Positions 5,928 through 8,182 of a DNA stretch of 8,182 nt are shown here, piece after piece (position 1 is the first letter of the stretch; the number at the start of each line of letters is the position of its first letter). Both the position numbers and the translations under genes were made by a program. Location of the stretch: positions 1 through 8,182 of the forward strand of contig JAHEEY010000208.1 of NCBI GenBank assembly GCA_024640485.1, read 5' to 3'. The stretch is from Chloroflexota bacterium. GTDB lineage: Bacteria; Chloroflexota; Anaerolineae; Promineifilales; Promineifilaceae. A model generated the notes under the pieces. The model was not told where the DNA came from and searched no databases. It saw nothing but the letters and a program-made list of their open reading frames with translations.

Positions 5928-6785
5928 ATGAGCAAGAAACGTGGACTTGGTCGCGGCCTCGGCGCCCTTATTCCAATTGATGAGTCCCCTTCTGTCGATC
6001 AAGGGATCGTGCGCGTCTTGGCGGTCGGCGACATCAAGCCCAATCCGCACCAACCACGAACGGTTCTTGATGAAGAACATCTGAACGAACTGGCTGACTC
6101 CATCCGCGAACATGGCTTGATCCAACCCCTCATCGTCACCAAGGGAGAAGAATCCTACACGTTAATCGCCGGGGAGCGTCGCTGGAGAGCTTCTATGCTT
6201 GCCGGCCTGACGGAAGTCCCGGTCGTCGTAAAGGAAGCCACCCCGCAGGAAATGTTGGAGCTGGCAATCATCGAGAACATCCAGCGGGCAGACTTGAACC
6301 CCCTGGAAGAAGCGTATGCCTACCAGCAGCTCATCGATGAATTCAAACTAACTCAAGAAGAGGTCGCCAAACGGGTTGGCAAAGGGCGATCCACGATCGC
6401 CAATTTAGTCCGGCTGATCAGCCTTCCGCCAAATATCCAGCAAGCGGTAACCGACGGCAAGATTTCCGGCGCTCATGCCCGCGCCCTACTGCCCTTACCC
6501 ACCCCAGAGATGCAGACCAACGCCGCCGGCCAGATCATCCGGCTCAGCCTCAACGTGCGCCAGACCGAAGCTTTGGTTAAAAGCCTGCTGGCAGAAAAGA
6601 AGCCGCTGGCCAAAGAGAAGAAAGCGCTGCCGGCAGAACTGGCTGCTTTGCAGAGTCAGTTCGAGCAATCCCTTGGCACCAGAGTCAATATCCAGCAAGG
6701 TGCCAAAGGGGGGAAAGTCGTCATCCATTACTACTCAGATGATGATTTACAGGCCATTTATGAGGCGATCTCCGGCTCAGAGTGA
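5928..6785 (+). CDS. parB: ParB/Spo0J chromosome-partitioning protein
   Basis: This 285-residue protein is of the ParB family: a CTP-dependent DNA clamp that loads at parS and recruits ParA and condensin. The N-terminus KKRGLGRGLGALI (3-15) is the basic segment that stimulates the ParA ATPase. The CTP-binding domain has PNPHQPR (38-44) and GERRWRA (82-88), followed by ENIQRADLNPLEEA (116-129). A helix-turn-helix at about 141-163 reads TQEEVAKRVGKGRSTIANLVRL, and GAHARALL (181-188) follows. Residues 190-235 are a linker, and 236-285 form the C-terminal dimerisation domain. All key motifs are intact and the length is normal. Its ribosome site AAAGGGAAG overlaps the end of parA, and the 4-base gap shows co-transcription. 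Confidence 0.96.
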   Translation: MSKKRGLGRGLGALIPIDESPSVDQGIVRVLAVGDIKPNPHQPRTVLDEEHLNELADSIREHGLIQPLIVTKGEESYTLIAGERRWRASMLAGLTEVPVVVKEATPQEMLELAIIENIQRADLNPLEEAYAYQQLIDEFKLTQEEVAKRVGKGRSTIANLVRLISLPPNIQQAVTDGKISGAHARALLPLPTPEMQTNAAGQIIRLSLNVRQTEALVKSLLAEKKPLAKEKKALPAELAALQSQFEQSLGTRVNIQQGAKGGKVVIHYYSDDDLQAIYEAISGSE

Positions 6786-7108
6786 TTGGCCCAGTCAGAT
6801 ATCGCCTTATGTAAACTTAATTTGGTACCGGAATCGAAGCGACCGGTTCTTCAGCTGCTTGTGGGCAACGGCTGCACGCAGAGAATCGCCACGCGGGGCG
6901 TGCAATCATGTGCAGGCTTTTTCCGAGAGCGCATTGCACCAGGGGCGGTTGCCACGTCCCCTATCGCTAGACCACCTGTCGCCATTTAGGTCAACGAAGG
7001 ACCGTCCCATCTTGTGTGTCCGCTGCTGTACGGCATCAGCGTTTTACGCAACTCCATTGGCTCTCTAACCCATACCTCCATCTCGCATAAGGAGCGGCAG
7101 AAAAGATT
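6786..7108. other. 323-base gap between parB and the GAF gene
   Basis: I see no convincing gene, tRNA or repeat here. A short open frame directly after the parB stop begins with TTG, has no ribosome site and resembles nothing, so I do not call it. Possible hairpins are ACCGG/CCGGT (6827-6831 with 6843-6847) and TGCACGC/GCGTGCA (6873-6879 with 6898-6904). Neither is followed by a T-run, so there is no clear intrinsic terminator for parAB. The promoter of the GAF gene must lie in this stretch, but I could not place it. Confidence 0.5.
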
Positions 7109-8134
7109 ATGAGCGATCAACAACTGCAAGCCTTGGAAAAAGCGCTGGCTCTTAAGGAAAGAGAGCTGGCGATCATCAGAAGCATTGACCTTATTCGCGA
7201 CACCAGTCCAGAACCGAAACCGATGTTTGCCGCCATCATCAAGCTGTTGGCTGAGCACCTCCATGCCGATCTGTGTCACCTCTTCTTGCGAGACCGGGTG
7301 ACCGGCACCGCCTCCCGCCGAGCCTCTCTGGAAAATGGCGAGACTCACCCTGAATTGGCCGCCTGGATCGCCGGGACCCGTTCGGATCATCTGCTCCAGC
7401 TGGAGCAGGTCACTGTCTGGACCGGTGACCAACTGCTGACTGATGATCCGGCGGCGCCAATCTCATCAGGGCTGCAGTTGGCGGTGGTCCCGATCATTAT
7501 GGGCACCGATGAACGGCTGGGCGCCATCCTGCTTGGGCGCGCCCAACTGCCGTTCACCACAGATGACTTACAGCTGCTGCGTACCGCTGAAGACCAGATT
7601 GACTCTGCCGTCATTCAAGGCATGATGTATGAAGAGAACCGGCTCAGGGATCAGGCTGTCCGTCTCAAGCAGGACGAACTCAGTCTGCTGATGGACATTG
7701 ACAGGATTCGAGACACGGTCACAGAACCAACCACCATGCACACAGCCATTGTGACGCTGCTGGCGGATCGATTCAAGGCCGATCTGTGCATGCTGTTTCT
7801 GATATCGCCCGACTCGGCCCAGGTGGAGCTGCGCGCCCTAAATGATCGCAGCCAGAGCCTGGGACAGCTCGATCAGGTGATGGTCCATCAATTGGCACAA
7901 GAAGCCAGCCTGCTGAATGATATTGCCCTGTGGTCAGGCCAAAAGCTGCTGTCTGATGGCAGTTCCCAAAACGCTTTCCGCGATCTGCAGCTGGTGGCGG
8001 TACCTATCATCATGGGAACCACTGATCGGCTGGGTGCGCTGCTCCTGACCCGAGCCTCAGACACCTTCTCGGCTGACGAACTGCATCTACTGCGCGCCGC
8101 CGAAGACCAAATCGACTCTGCCGTAATTCAGGGC
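7109..8134 (+). repeat. Two 513-base in-frame repeat units within the GAF gene
   Basis: Unit 1 covers about 7109-7621 and unit 2 about 7622-8134. Matching motifs are exactly 171 codons apart throughout (for example ADLC at residues 53 and 224, AEDQIDSAVIQG at 160 and 331). The 3' ends of the units are also close at the DNA level, with many of the differences in third codon positions, which points to duplication followed by selection on the protein. The start of a third helix after residue 343 does not keep the 171 register. Confidence 0.75.
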
Positions 8135-8182
8135 TATGCCAGACACAAGCATCTGCAGTTCACCCGAGAGCTGGATACTATC
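7109..8182 (+). CDS. Tandem GAF-domain signalling protein (3' end cut by window edge)
   Basis: I translated 358 codons from the ATG at 7109, with no stop before the window ends. An AAGGAG lies 14 bases upstream, rather far for a ribosome site. The protein is soluble, without signal or membrane segments. It consists of two homologous units, each a helical coiled-coil lead (LKERELAIIRSIDLIRD at 15-31; LKQDELSLLMDIDRIRD at 186-202) and a GAF-like domain (about 35-172 and 206-343). Shared blocks are ADLC, VPIIMGT, RLGA and AEDQIDSAVIQG, at a constant offset of 171 residues without gaps. GAF domains bind small ligands or chromophores and usually feed an output domain such as a histidine kinase, cyclase, GGDEF or phosphatase. 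That output, if any, lies beyond the window, where a further helix (RELDTI) begins. The ligand is unknown. Confidence 0.8.
   Translation, partial: MSDQQLQALEKALALKERELAIIRSIDLIRDTSPEPKPMFAAIIKLLAEHLHADLCHLFLRDRVTGTASRRASLENGETHPELAAWIAGTRSDHLLQLEQVTVWTGDQLLTDDPAAPISSGLQLAVVPIIMGTDERLGAILLGRAQLPFTTDDLQLLRTAEDQIDSAVIQGMMYEENRLRDQAVRLKQDELSLLMDIDRIRDTVTEPTTMHTAIVTLLADRFKADLCMLFLISPDSAQVELRALNDRSQSLGQLDQVMVHQLAQEASLLNDIALWSGQKLLSDGSSQNAFRDLQLVAVPIIMGTTDRLGALLLTRASDTFSADELHLLRAAEDQIDSAVIQGYARHKHLQFTRELDTI

Noticed and set aside
6821..6850. tRNA-like T-arm word (TTCGATTCC on the minus strand)
   Set aside because: The flanking bases do not pair as a T-stem and no acceptor or anticodon arms can be drawn.
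6786..6989. 67-residue frame right after the parB stop
   Set aside because: TTG start touching the parB stop, no ribosome site, no recognisable composition or motif.
6475..7068. 197-residue frame overlapping the end of parB
   Set aside because: It is an out-of-frame reading of the parB C-terminus extended into the gap; Pro/Arg/Ser-rich and without motifs.
6986..7432. 148-residue leftward frame overlapping the start of the GAF gene
   Set aside because: The rightward GAF frame is supported by the internal repeat; this one is its antisense shadow.

Overview
The window looks like chromosomal DNA of a Chloroflexota bacterium, probably Anaerolineae- or Caldilineae-like. This is inferred from protein style: threonine/proline-rich linkers in the exported proteins, a FtsB/DivIC-like protein with an extra C-terminal tail ending in a Trp-rich segment, tandem CpaB-like genes, a GAF-repeat signalling protein, and a chromosomal-type parAB pair. 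No rRNA, tRNA, CRISPR array, transposase or phage gene was seen.

The left half is read leftwards (minus strand). From right to left it holds a small FtsB/DivIC-like division protein (about 3597-4004), a 308-base gap with a strong tandem promoter and an unusual palindrome, two paralogous CpaB/RcpC-like Flp-pilus proteins (2080-3288 and 690-2027), a strong intrinsic terminator (588-617), and a NUDIX protein of the NrtR type that runs off the left edge. The two CpaB-like genes are 52 bases apart and each has a good Shine-Dalgarno sequence, so they are probably one transcript starting near 3432 and ending at the 588-617 hairpin.

The right half is read rightwards. It holds a PfkB-family sugar/nucleoside kinase (4171-4998), a 145-base gap with a 12-base direct repeat, parA (5144-5923), parB (5928-6785; the two are 4 bases apart and surely co-transcribed), a 323-base stretch with no convincing gene, and the first 358 codons of a protein with two GAF-like modules repeated at an exact 171-residue period.

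Functionally the window joins cell-cycle genes (ParAB for origin segregation, a FtsB/DivIC-like divisome protein) to surface-appendage genes (CpaB-like) and signalling or metabolic regulators (NrtR-like NUDIX, GAF protein). The coding content is of recognisable families, and I see no complete undescribed system. The parts most worth a second look are the palindrome inside the cpaB promoter spacer, the unsupported pair of CpaB paralogs, the repeats before parA, the possible leaderless starts, and the exact-period GAF repeat.
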